This document shows positions 1-6,506 of a stretch of DNA of 9,532 nucleotides, piece after piece. The translations under genes were made by a program, and so were the position numbers. The DNA comes from an uncultured Lachnospiraceae bacterium (GTDB taxonomy: Bacteria; Bacillota; Clostridia; Lachnospirales; Lachnospiraceae): assembly GCA_902783735.1 (NCBI GenBank), contig CACZSE010000319.1:1-9532 (forward strand), in the 5' to 3' direction. Numbering within the stretch: the first letter of the stretch is position 1; each line of letters opens with the position of its first letter. Below the pieces are notes generated by a model. That model was not told the origin of the DNA, searched no databases, and worked only from the letters and a program-made list of their open reading frames with translations.

Positions 1-16
1 CCTGGAGAATAATCTT

Positions 17-50
17 AAAAAGAGTCAGCCTGAAACGGGCTGGCTCTTTT
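17..50. terminator. Intrinsic terminator hairpin at the left edge
   Basis: A 13-bp stem is formed by AAAAGAGTCAGCC (18-30) and GGCTGGCTCTTTT (38-50), with one G-T wobble and a loop of about seven bases. The A-rich left arm and T-rich right arm mean it could end transcription from either side. The gene it serves is probably outside the window to the left, since no gene is visible in bases 1-16. Confidence 0.75.
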
Positions 51-61
51 GATTATCTGTC

Positions 62-86
62 AAGACAGGGGACGAACCTCTGTCTT
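62..86. repeat. REP-like hairpin (AAGACAGGGG / CCTCTGTCTT)
   Basis: AAGACAGGGG (62-71) and CCTCTGTCTT (77-86) pair over nine of ten positions around the loop ACGAA. The GACAGGGGACG...CTGTCTT layout resembles dispersed palindromic repeats that I recall from clostridial genomes, sometimes found near REP-associated transposases. Only one copy is in this window, so its repeat status is a guess. It could also be a second terminator. Confidence 0.4.
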
Positions 87-114
87 TTCCTTGTTATCAT
101 CACGCTTTCTCAAT

Positions 115-138
115 AGAACAGGTATGCTCACCTGTTTT
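115..138. repeat. Inverted repeat, ACAGGT-ATGCTC-ACCTGT
   Basis: AACAGGT (117-123) and ACCTGTT (130-136) form a perfect 7-bp stem around a six-base loop, followed on the plus strand by TTCT. It lies just downstream of the stop codon of the broken AAA-ATPase-like gene (143-429, minus strand). It may be that gene's old terminator or part of a repeat with the hairpin at 62-86. The function is not shown. Confidence 0.35.
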
Positions 139-142
139 CTCG

Positions 143-429
143 TTATTCCCTGACTTCATCCTCTGTAAAGCCCACAAACTCTGCAAAATCTGATGGTTCC
201 AGCATTGAGAATTCATCGAACTCAGAAATAGCCGACTGGGAACCGTCCTTTTTGATAGGAAGTATCCCGGTCATATATGCAGCCGCAACGGCTTTCGGAG
301 TAAAATTAGTATTCTTAAACCAGCCTCTTAACAGGTTTAAGTATGCTTCATAAGCTCTGTTTTATCAACATAATTGGGACCTGAAATCCTTTTAAATGCC
401 TGATTACCGGGATTCACATACGTTCCCAT
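143..429 (-). pseudogene. AAA-ATPase-like protein (PF09820-type) remnant, internally deleted and frameshifted
   Basis: The start is ATG at 429 behind an AGGGGG ribosome binding site. The first frame reads MGTYVNPGNQAFKRISG and PNYVDKT, then stops at 337-339. From about 355 another frame carries the rest: AYEAYLNLLRGWFKNTNF, then AAYMTGILPIKKDGSQSAIS, ending EVRE at a TAA (143-145). Both pieces match what I remember of the AAA-ATPase-like family (PF09820 with DUF1703), proteins of about 500-600 residues common in gut Firmicutes and Bacteroidetes. Here only about 95 codons remain. Everything between the N-terminal VDKT motif and the MTGILPIKKDG segment is missing, including the Walker A loop, as is the C-terminal part. 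The gene is dead; its original role is poorly known. The family match is from memory, but the two motifs are distinctive. Confidence 0.7.
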
Positions 430-650
430 TTTATCTGCCCCCTTTCAGAAGCTATATATCCTTATAAAATCAGCTTAATGATATCATAAAATGGGCAAAG
501 TGAAAAGTCCGCCGATACCTTCCCGGCCCATCCGGATCTGTCCTGCACCAACAGGAATCTGTATAATAGATCAACTCATCCGTTCCGGATCGTTTTGAAA
601 TAACTCGCAAAACTGTCAAGCAGATGTTATGATATCGTTGATCACGCTAA

Positions 651-657
651 GGAGGAG
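651..657 (+). promoter_or_regulatory. Ribosome binding site GGAGGAG that sets the start at 667
   Basis: GGAGGAG at 651-657 lies nine bases before ATG 667. A TTG at 658 in the same frame touches the site and is too close to be used; ATG 673 is a less likely alternative. No convincing promoter was seen upstream: a TATAAT at 562-567 has no good -35 partner. Confidence 0.6.
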
Positions 658-666
658 TTGCTCTTT

Positions 667-1029
667 ATGGCAATGATATATGTCGCCACGCTGGATGCCG
701 ATATGCGGCGTGCCATCAAAAATAAAAGATTCAGCGATGAAGAGGTCTGTCAGCTTAATGTACAGTTTGAAGAGAAATGGCGTAAGCAGATAAAAGCTTT
801 TGCAGTGAGCATGACCATAGTTTCGGTGATGCTTATTGGACTCGGCTCCTATACCATGATCAAAGCGGCCGGTCTGCCGGATGCTCTTCCGTACATCCTG
901 TTTTATGTTCTGGCGCTCGTCTTTATAGGCGTGGTTACCTGGTTCTTTTCAATAGGTATTACAAAGATGCAGTGGAAGAGCCTGATCAGAAAGTACTACC
1001 CGGATGTTTTCTATTTACATGTACTATAA
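667..1029 (+). CDS. Small two-helix membrane protein of unknown function
   Basis: The product has 120 residues from ATG 667, the start best placed behind GGAGGAG. About 45 N-terminal residues are charged and probably cytoplasmic, with an acidic/basic helix around FSDEEVCQLNVQFEEKWRKQ. Two hydrophobic segments follow, roughly residues 42-64 (FAVSMTIVSVMLIGLGSY) and 74-97 (LPYILFYVLALVFIGVVTWFF). A short basic tail (QWKSLIRKYYPD) then ends in FYLHVL. No enzyme motif is visible and I do not recognise a family. It is the only clear plus-strand gene in the left third, and its base composition is richer in GC than the ABC operon to its right. The last 23 bases belong to a direct repeat (see 1007-1075), so the C-terminal residues may have been altered by an insertion or recombination event. 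Confidence 0.65.
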   Translation: MAMIYVATLDADMRRAIKNKRFSDEEVCQLNVQFEEKWRKQIKAFAVSMTIVSVMLIGLGSYTMIKAAGLPDALPYILFYVLALVFIGVVTWFFSIGITKMQWKSLIRKYYPDVFYLHVL

Positions 1030-1075
1030 CCCAGAGAGACGGACCTTGTGGTTTTTCTATTTACGTTTAGTATAA
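1007..1075 (+). repeat. Imperfect 23-bp direct repeat pair
   Basis: Copy 1 is 1007-1029 and copy 2 is 1053-1075. Both start TTTTCTATTTAC and end with TATAA; 20 of 23 positions agree, and the starts are 46 bases apart. Copy 1 is the exact 3' end of the plus-strand membrane protein gene, including its stop codon. Copy 2 covers the stop of the small minus-strand ORF at 1057-1164. A repeat of a gene's 3' end is typical of attachment sites left by integrating elements, but a local duplication explains it equally well. Confidence 0.5.
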
Positions 1076-1164
1076 AATAAAAGAATGCCGCCGACTATAA
1101 TGAACACGCCGCCCGCTATACAGTCAGCTGCCTGTATCAGAAACTGTATGAGTTCCAGAGCCAT
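1057..1164 (-). CDS. Possible 35-aa single-helix membrane peptide
   Basis: From ATG 1164 the frame encodes 35 residues: MALELIQFLIQAAD, a hydrophobic stretch (about residues 15-31, IAGGVFIIVGGILLFY), then TKRK. AAGG lies four bases before the ATG, which is close but usable. The frame is open further upstream to 1266, but that extension runs through the operon terminator (1213-1258), so the internal ATG is preferred. One helix with a basic end is the general shape of type I toxins and other small membrane peptides in Firmicutes. No antisense RNA or promoter could be identified. It could be a chance ORF. Confidence 0.35.
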   Translation of the reverse strand: MALELIQFLIQAADCIAGGVFIIVGGILLFYTKRK

Positions 1165-1212
1165 CTCACCTTTCGGTACCAGTTCATACGGGACAGGGAT
1201 ATGAGTGAACAG

Positions 1213-1258
1213 AAAAAAGCCCCAATATCCGCTCCCAGAGCGGGTTTCAGGGCTTTTT
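1213..1258 (-). terminator. Rho-independent terminator of the ABC operon
   Basis: AAAAAGCCC (1214-1222) pairs with GGGCTTTTT (1250-1258), and an inner 6-bp stem CCGCTC/GAGCGG (1229-1234 with 1238-1243) closes on a three-base loop. It begins five bases after the stop codon of the ATPase gene. In the minus-strand transcript the hairpin ends in GGGGCUUUUUU. It is symmetric enough to act in both directions. Confidence 0.85.
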
Positions 1259-1262
1259 GCTA

Positions 1263-2159
1263 TCAAAACGCTGTCAAAAACGGGACTTTCATCCTCATCC
1301 AGTATAAGTATACATCTTCAAGACTGATTTCATCCGTCATAACCGCTTCACCGGGCAATATATCTCCTATTATTTTAATACGAAGTTCCCCTTCTTTACG
1401 CTTTCTGATACTACTTAATATATATTTATCACGATAACGGTATACATCCGATTCCCGGATATCTATATACGCTGTTTTACCTGTTAAAGTTTTTTTCAGG
1501 TTACTTTCTTTACCTGAAACGATAAGTCTGCCATCCTTCATTAGCAGTATTTCATCCGCTATATCCTCAATATCTCCCACTATATGTGATATTAGCAGAA
1601 TTATTTTATTTCTTGAAAGCATAGATATATAATTCTTAAATGCGATCCTCTCCTCCGGATCCAATCCAACAGTAGGCTCATCCAATATAAGTATCCCGGG
1701 ATCTCCCATAAGAGCACAGCACAAAAGAACACGCTGTTGTAAACCACCTGACAGACAGCCAATCTTAACATTTATTCTGTCTGTGAGGTGCATAGTTTCC
1801 AAAATACTTAAAAGCTCTTTTTCGTATTTTTTTCTCTTTATCCCTTTGAGACCCATAATATATCCGATGAATTGCTTTACCGTAAAATCATCATAAAAAC
1901 CTATGTGCTGCGGTACATACCCTATCATTTCTCTATAGTTCTCTTTAAGTGCAAGAATATCTCTGCCGTCACATCTAATCACACCACCATTATTTCTATC
2001 TCTTCTTACAGTATCCGTAAGAAGTCCAACAAGTGTGCTCTTTCCTGCACCGTTAGCACCAAGTATACCATATATCCCATTATTGCAGATATAATTGAAA
2101 TCTGAAAGTGCGCATACATTTCCATAATGTTTATTTAATCCTATCATCTCAAGAGTCAT
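1263..2159 (-). CDS. ABC transporter ATP-binding protein
   Basis: A 298-residue ATPase subunit energising the membrane protein encoded just upstream. Motifs are complete: Walker A GANGAGKST (about residues 34-42), Q-loop YVPQ (81-84), signature LSGGLQQR (136-143), Walker B ILILDEP (156-162) with D-loop GLDP, and switch histidine in ISHI (H192). The GIYGILGANGAGKST form is typical of the CcmA/ABC-2 drug- and bacteriocin-type ATPases. About 80 C-terminal residues beyond the nucleotide-binding domain are of unassigned function. The chosen start, ATG 2159 (MTLEMIGLNKHYG), follows AAAGGTAAG and overlaps the permease stop in an ATGA, implying translational coupling. The frame extends upstream to 2234, but those residues lie inside the permease gene. 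Last gene of the operon; the terminator follows at once. Substrate unknown. Confidence 0.93.
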   Translation of the reverse strand: MTLEMIGLNKHYGNVCALSDFNYICNNGIYGILGANGAGKSTLVGLLTDTVRRDRNNGGVIRCDGRDILALKENYREMIGYVPQHIGFYDDFTVKQFIGYIMGLKGIKRKKYEKELLSILETMHLTDRINVKIGCLSGGLQQRVLLCCALMGDPGILILDEPTVGLDPEERIAFKNYISMLSRNKIILLISHIVGDIEDIADEILLMKDGRLIVSGKESNLKKTLTGKTAYIDIRESDVYRYRDKYILSSIRKRKEGELRIKIIGDILPGEAVMTDEISLEDVYLYWMRMKVPFLTAF

Positions 2160-4303
2160 ATTCTTACCTTTATCCAGTTCCGACGGGACCACAAATACGA
2201 TATAACCCATACAACAACCGCACTTACCATACACAGCGCCATAAATATAATGTCTCGGCTATATATGCCATATCCTGTAATACATACAAACGATATGATC
2301 ACAGCAGGAAAATATACCATGCTTTTTAACCTCATTGATGTCATCCATACAGTTATCATGCAGGAAGCTTCTATGACGCACAGATAAAACAATGCTCTTA
2401 TTATCAGATAATCTGTTAGACTGAGCGGGATCCGGCATTCGCTGAAGGAGCTGATACTTTGTATAGGAAATCTGAATATATTCAATTTATACCTGCATAC
2501 TATCAAAACAATATCCAGTAATTCCATCATAAGCCATACAATTAATGTCACGGAATTCAACACTCTCAGTTTTACTTTCCATACACCCTCCGCCCCGATT
2601 TTCGCGGAACGTATCAGGGAATACATTTTGTTTCTTTCCTCAACCAAAAGAACATTTTCAGCCATAACAACACTCATGCATACTATGACCAGTCCCAGAA
2701 TGAATTCCCTCATTACGCTTCTTTTGCCAGCCATCTCTTCATAGCCAATATCCGGTATCATTGCTATACTGATACCCATATCCGCATATACTTTATCATA
2801 AAGTTCGACCTTCCTATAACACTCAGTCATCACCCTGTTCAATTGTTCCGACTTTACCTGCAACGCTCCTATTGCTGATAATTCTTCAATATTCGCCTCA
2901 TTTTTATTTACTTTATCCTGCAGCTCATTTATCTGTTTCATTATTCTGTTATTCTCTTCTGATACACCATTCACATACTCTGCCAATTTATCGTAATTCC
3001 ATTGGTGTTCAGCATATACACTATCCATTTCCTTTTGAAAGTCTGTATAGATTACTGTTGTTCTTTTCAAAATATATAAATATATAGTCAGCAATATCAC
3101 AACTATCTTCAACACTCTGGCGTTCAAACATATTTTTTTAATTTCAGGCATAAAGACTGATTTTTTAATCTGAACCTTATTTGATCCGGCCGATCTGTTC
3201 TCAGCCGTTTTCAAAGGATAACGTTTTGCATATATAAAAACAGAACACACTATCATTATTACTGCAAATACAATTTCCGATATCTGTCGCAGATTGTTGA
3301 CCGATACCGCCTTTGAAAAAAATGAAATATTCCTGTATTCACTGTCCATTGTAGCTACATTTATCATACTGAAAATATTTATATTTCTTAAGATACTCCA
3401 TTTGTCACTGACTGATATAGCAAATGCCAGATAGTATTCTATACCTATGATCGCACCTAAAGCCAGCAATGCAATATTTCTGTTTATAAACAGTATAAAA
3501 ACCAGCTGCGTAAGGCAGACAACCGCAACAACTATAAGGATTGATTTCACAGTGTGTATAATAATATATCCTGATATACTCACAGGATATGGGTAAAGCA
3601 TAAACATCGGTATATTCTGTATATAAACGTCATATTCCGCACTCCCATAAAGCACTCTTGTTACGATCAGATTCATAATTGTACAAAATATCAAAAAAAC
3701 AACAGAAACAGCCACCAGAGCTCCTCCTCTGATGGCTGCATGTTTTCCTCTACCATTTTTCATTGCAAATATGTAATGATGAAAATCATCTTCTCTCATC
3801 ATCTCATACATGCAGTATATTGCAAAAATAAATACAAATACAAGGGTATATGTATATTCCAGATATTTTTCAACACCTCTTATCTTTGCTGTATGCAGTT
3901 TAACGGATCTGACACGTTTGAAATCATTCTCTGTCTTTAAAATATTATTATATGAAAATCCGGAGTCCTCTCCAAAAACTGAAACTTCTCTCAGCTGCGC
4001 AGAGTTTTTTATTATCTGCTCGATATTTTCATGATATGACGTAATATATTCGGTATATTTTTTGATGCTTTTAAAAGTATCCTCATCGGTTATGCTTCTA
4101 TAGTCATCCGGATGTGTAATCGCACCACTTTTTTCCATATCTTTCAGTATTTCAATGATCCTGTTGTATTCCATATTTGATCTTATGAATGACTGAATCG
4201 ATCTTCCGTTACACTGTATGTATAAAAAGAAAAGTGTCTGGATTGTGAAAAATATCAATCCTGCCAATATGATTTTTTTCCTGACAGAAAACAGATATGA
4301 CAT
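2156..4303 (-). CDS. Large ABC permease, apparently a fused duplicate of an ABC-2-type domain
   Basis: About 715 residues from ATG 4303. A TTG at 4318 would add five residues and overlap the lipoprotein gene by 11 bases; ATG is preferred, leaving four bases between the genes. I count 12 hydrophobic segments, near residues 12-30, 148-167, 191-215, 245-273, 277-297, 341-359, 397-412, 531-552, 581-603, 631-655, 662-681 and 684-706. Each half has the same plan: one helix, an extracellular domain of about 115 residues, then five helices. After the second helix of each half comes a similar charged loop (MREDDFHHYIFAMKNGRGK and VEERNKMYSLIRSAKIGAEG), as in ABC-2 exporters. The second extracellular domain (about 415-525) is predicted coiled coil. 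The size and ATPase partner recall the membrane proteins of lactococcin 972-type loci (TIGR01654/DUF1430), but that match is from memory. Export or immunity is an inference. Confidence 0.8.
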   Translation of the reverse strand: MSYLFSVRKKIILAGLIFFTIQTLFFLYIQCNGRSIQSFIRSNMEYNRIIEILKDMEKSGAITHPDDYRSITDEDTFKSIKKYTEYITSYHENIEQIIKNSAQLREVSVFGEDSGFSYNNILKTENDFKRVRSVKLHTAKIRGVEKYLEYTYTLVFVFIFAIYCMYEMMREDDFHHYIFAMKNGRGKHAAIRGGALVAVSVVFLIFCTIMNLIVTRVLYGSAEYDVYIQNIPMFMLYPYPVSISGYIIIHTVKSILIVVAVVCLTQLVFILFINRNIALLALGAIIGIEYYLAFAISVSDKWSILRNINIFSMINVATMDSEYRNISFFSKAVSVNNLRQISEIVFAVIMIVCSVFIYAKRYPLKTAENRSAGSNKVQIKKSVFMPEIKKICLNARVLKIVVILLTIYLYILKRTTVIYTDFQKEMDSVYAEHQWNYDKLAEYVNGVSEENNRIMKQINELQDKVNKNEANIEELSAIGALQVKSEQLNRVMTECYRKVELYDKVYADMGISIAMIPDIGYEEMAGKRSVMREFILGLVIVCMSVVMAENVLLVEERNKMYSLIRSAKIGAEGVWKVKLRVLNSVTLIVWLMMELLDIVLIVCRYKLNIFRFPIQSISSFSECRIPLSLTDYLIIRALFYLCVIEASCMITVWMTSMRLKSMVYFPAVIISFVCITGYGIYSRDIIFMALCMVSAVVVWVISYLWSRRNWIKVRI

Positions 4304-4307
4304 ATAC

Positions 4308-5519
4308 TCAATGTCCAATGAAATTCCAGTAACCGTTCATGATGTCTTCTTTTTTGTAGTATGCCCAGGTCCAGTCACCTTCTTTTCTATAAGAATATGC
4401 TATTAAATAATCAGGGTCACTTAATTCGATATATAATGCATACAATTCATCATAAGGTATTACCCCTATTTTATTACCATCCGTATCACAAACCGTAACA
4501 CTCATTTTTATCTGCTTGTCATACATGTAATGCGTATCGCTGTTATCCATGTATATATATTTTCCATCACAGGATAATGCTGCCGCCATCGTATCTGCAT
4601 CGGCTTCCAGGATACATTCTTCCGTATCATCTGTAATCCTGATCAGGCCCTCTCCTTCTTTGTAAACATACAGACGATTATCCGGTGAAAAAACATATGA
4701 GCTCACATTATCTCCTGCTATCTCACTAATCTCTGCCTTATCCACGTTTATACACAGAAGCTTTGACCGTCTTTTCCCCAGCACGGTTTCCCTGGCCATA
4801 AAAAATACACGATTATTGATATAGTCCGTCTTTTCGAACATTGCCTGCTCTCCTTCTAAAGAATACATCAGCTCCATATTCTTTTTTTCTATATCTATCC
4901 TGTATAATTCAGCGGTCCAATTATTCTCCACTTTAATATTGTTATGTGTCAGCATTAATGTAGATTCATCAATAAATACATAAGTAAAATAGTTACCATT
5001 GTCAATCGTATGTCCGATCATCATCAGATCTTCATGCATACCTCCATCATCACTAACCCTCGCAAGCATAACCTCGTTATTATCGGCATTATATTTCAGA
5101 TAATATACATACCCGTTATAATACGCCAGGGATCCACGTATTGCATATCCCACACATGCATTACATGTCTCTAAGGCCTCTTCCCCTATCATTGATGGAC
5201 TATCATTTTCCACGTGACGGCATTCCGGTTTCCCGCAGAGATATCTTTCCTTCATATCAACTCTGTCTATAAAAGTCAGAAACTGTCTTTCCCCTCCGCC
5301 TTCTAATGCATAGTATCCATCCGGCGAAGCAACTATCTGACGGGTTCCCATTCCATAAATGTTATTATTCCAAGCCGTATATTCCGTAAGATCATCAGCT
5401 GACATCCGGACTTCATTATCCGATATGCCAGGCGATCTATCCTCACATTCATCATGTGCACACCCTGAAGCAGTGCATACGATCACAAATAGTATTATTG
5501 TCAATAATCGCTTCATCAT
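4308..5519 (-). CDS. Lipoprotein with a Cys/His cluster, possible beta-propeller
   Basis: The 403-residue product starts MMKRLLTIILFVIVC and has a lipobox-like ASGC with Cys20 as the lipidation site, so it should be anchored on the outer face of the membrane. ATG 5519 is preferred to TTG 5528 because AAAGGA lies at the right distance. Residues 95-122 hold C-x4-C-x-H and, 16 residues later, C-x2-C (C95, C100, H102, C119, C122; CGKPECRH and CNAC). A CxxxxCxH...CNA pattern followed by repeats such as YYNGYVYYLKY is, from memory, typical of a clostridial lipoprotein group with propeller-like repeats (DUF5050-like). Repeated hydrophobic strand patterns to the C-terminus (for example SSYVFSPDNRLYVYKEG and GKYIYMDN) fit a propeller. 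A metal or Fe-S site is possible. It lies between the secreted protein and the permease, so it may bind the operon's substrate. The stop is four bases before the permease ATG. Confidence 0.78.
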   Translation of the reverse strand: MMKRLLTIILFVIVCTASGCAHDECEDRSPGISDNEVRMSADDLTEYTAWNNNIYGMGTRQIVASPDGYYALEGGGERQFLTFIDRVDMKERYLCGKPECRHVENDSPSMIGEEALETCNACVGYAIRGSLAYYNGYVYYLKYNADNNEVMLARVSDDGGMHEDLMMIGHTIDNGNYFTYVFIDESTLMLTHNNIKVENNWTAELYRIDIEKKNMELMYSLEGEQAMFEKTDYINNRVFFMARETVLGKRRSKLLCINVDKAEISEIAGDNVSSYVFSPDNRLYVYKEGEGLIRITDDTEECILEADADTMAAALSCDGKYIYMDNSDTHYMYDKQIKMSVTVCDTDGNKIGVIPYDELYALYIELSDPDYLIAYSYRKEGDWTWAYYKKEDIMNGYWNFIGH

Positions 5520-5533
5520 TATCAACAATCCTT

Positions 5534-5905
5534 TTACCAGGCTGTTGAAAGCTGAAAGTGATATTCACTCCCGTCACTCGAAGTAACATCAATATAGCCA
5601 AAAACCTCCAATATGTCGTGATGACAATTCAACGACGCCTGTGCGCTTGATCTTTCAGAAAATGACCCATATAAATGGTTTCCACCTTCATACACCCATC
5701 CATTTATAACCGCATCAACATAGTCTGTGGCATTATACCCTTCATATGCTATGGTACCATCATAACCTATATATGCAGTAACATATGCATCCCCCACCGT
5801 GTGACTCGTTGAATAATAATCGCTGTCAGCTTTGGCTTTAAGCGGTGCTACCAGCAGCGAGCCTGTCGCTATGATCGATGCAACTTTTAATATTTTGTTG
5901 TTCAT
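5534..5905 (-). CDS. Sec-secreted small protein, bacteriocin-like candidate
   Basis: The 123-residue first product of the operon begins with a clear signal peptide, MNNKILKVASIIATG then SLLVAPLKAKA, with a likely signal peptidase I site after residue 26 (AKA|DSD). The mature part of about 97 residues is rich in Tyr, Gly, Ser, Thr and Ala, has one Cys (C94), and shows alternating strand patterns (DAYVTAYIGYDGTIAYEGY), ending in STAW. There is no double-glycine leader. I recognise no family. A Sec-exported small protein leading an operon with a big membrane protein and an ATPase is the layout of lactococcin 972, and the aromatic-rich C-terminus recalls it loosely, but sequence similarity is not evident. 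It could instead be the ligand sensed by the lipoprotein. The start ATG 5905 has AGGAGG nine bases upstream. The lipoprotein start lies 14 bases past its stop. Confidence 0.8.
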   Translation of the reverse strand: MNNKILKVASIIATGSLLVAPLKAKADSDYYSTSHTVGDAYVTAYIGYDGTIAYEGYNATDYVDAVINGWVYEGGNHLYGSFSERSSAQASLNCHHDILEVFGYIDVTSSDGSEYHFQLSTAW

Positions 5906-5914
5906 TTTTGCATA

Positions 5915-5920
5915 CCTCCT
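5915..5920 (-). promoter_or_regulatory. Ribosome binding site AGGAGG of the operon's first gene
   Basis: A perfect AGGAGG (CCTCCT on the plus strand) sits nine bases before ATG 5905. It is the strongest site in the operon, consistent with the secreted protein being made in excess over the lipoprotein (AAAGGA) and the permease, which has no clear site of its own. Confidence 0.8.
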
Positions 5921-5937
5921 GCCAATATTATTCTATG

Positions 5938-5951
5938 ACATTTCGAAATGT
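5938..5951. promoter_or_regulatory. 14-bp perfect palindrome ACATTTCGAAATGT, candidate operator
   Basis: The palindrome has no mismatch and no spacer. It covers roughly +2 to +15 of the minus-strand transcript predicted from the promoter at 5960-5988, a classical position for a repressor operator. No regulator gene is visible in the operon, so the protein that would bind it is unknown. As RNA it could form only a short hairpin, so a DNA-binding role is more likely. Confidence 0.5.
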
Positions 5952-5959
5952 ATGGTATT

Positions 5960-5988
5960 ATTATATTCTGATAATAGCCTTTTCACAA
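5960..5988 (-). promoter_or_regulatory. Sigma-A-type promoter of the secreted protein/ABC operon
   Basis: On the minus strand a -35 TTGTGA (5983-5988) and a perfect -10 TATAAT (5960-5965) are separated by exactly 17 bases. Transcription should start near 5953, giving a leader of about 48 bases that contains the palindrome and the AGGAGG site. No other promoter was seen before the later genes, so this one probably drives all four. Confidence 0.7.
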
Positions 5989-6049
5989 TCCGCAATAATT
6001 CCTGTCAATATGAACTTTAGTTCCGAATGTCTATATTACTCAGCCTTGA

Positions 6050-6466
6050 GGGAAGGTACTGTCAATTCAATTTGCTTTGCGTCGCTTGAACTGTACGGAT
6101 ACGACTTATGTTTATGAAATTGAGAGCTACTGGGATCCCGAAAAAAAACAGGCCCGTTCACGCAGAAAGGTGATAGGAAAGCTTGATCCGGTGACAGGCG
6201 AGATCATCCCGACCGGAAAGCGGGGAAGAAAAAAGAAAGAGGTAACGGTTACAAATGAGACGGATGGTACCGCAGAATCCCGTCAGCTCTCTCTACTGTA
6301 TGAGGATGCAAAGCGCACACTGGACCGACAGGACCAGATCATCCTGTCGCAGAAAGAAGAGATCCGCGACTTAAAGGAAAAACTGGCAAGAGCAGAAAGT
6401 CGGAACAGGTCCCTGCAGCAGGCTCTCAAAAAGATCCGATCAGTCATGGATAGCCTGTCCTTATGA
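6050..6466 (+). pseudogene. Transposase-like N-terminal fragment with coiled coil (5'-truncated)
   Basis: The frame is open from 6050, with only TTG (6077) available as a start. It gives about 129 residues: TTYVYEIESYWDPEKKQ, RSRRKVIGKLDPVTGEIIPT, a basic GKRGRKKKE, then a long Leu/Glu/Arg/Lys-rich coiled coil (about residues 70-125). The SYWDPEKKQ...GKLDPVTGEI pattern is, from memory, the N-terminal strand domain of clostridial IS4/IS1634-like transposases or an accessory ORF of an IS. No DDE residues are present. The lack of an ATG and the in-frame stop just upstream suggest the 5' end was lost when the element decayed or when its left boundary was removed near the ABC operon promoter. The patch is visibly richer in GC than its neighbours. 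Another reading is an intact small IS accessory protein starting at TTG. Confidence 0.5.
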
Positions 6467-6506
6467 TGAGAGCTGCCCTGGAAAAATTCAGAGAGAGTAT
6501 CTGATC

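Noticed and set aside
478..487. 10-bp palindrome ATGATATCAT upstream of the AAA-ATPase-like pseudogene
   Set aside because: Short AT-rich palindromes are expected by chance here, and no promoter could be aligned with it.
1201..1437. Plus-strand frame of 78 codons over the terminator and the 3' end of the ATPase gene
   Set aside because: It is the reverse side of a well-supported ABC ATPase gene and a terminator; composition and residues do not resemble a protein.
2872..4034. Several plus-strand frames of 66-74 codons opposite the permease gene
   Set aside because: They are shadows of AT-rich transmembrane coding sequence, with no start signals or recognisable motifs.
5832..6117. Two overlapping plus-strand frames across the operon promoter
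   Set aside because: They run through the promoter, palindrome and signal-peptide region of the minus-strand operon and have no ribosome binding site.
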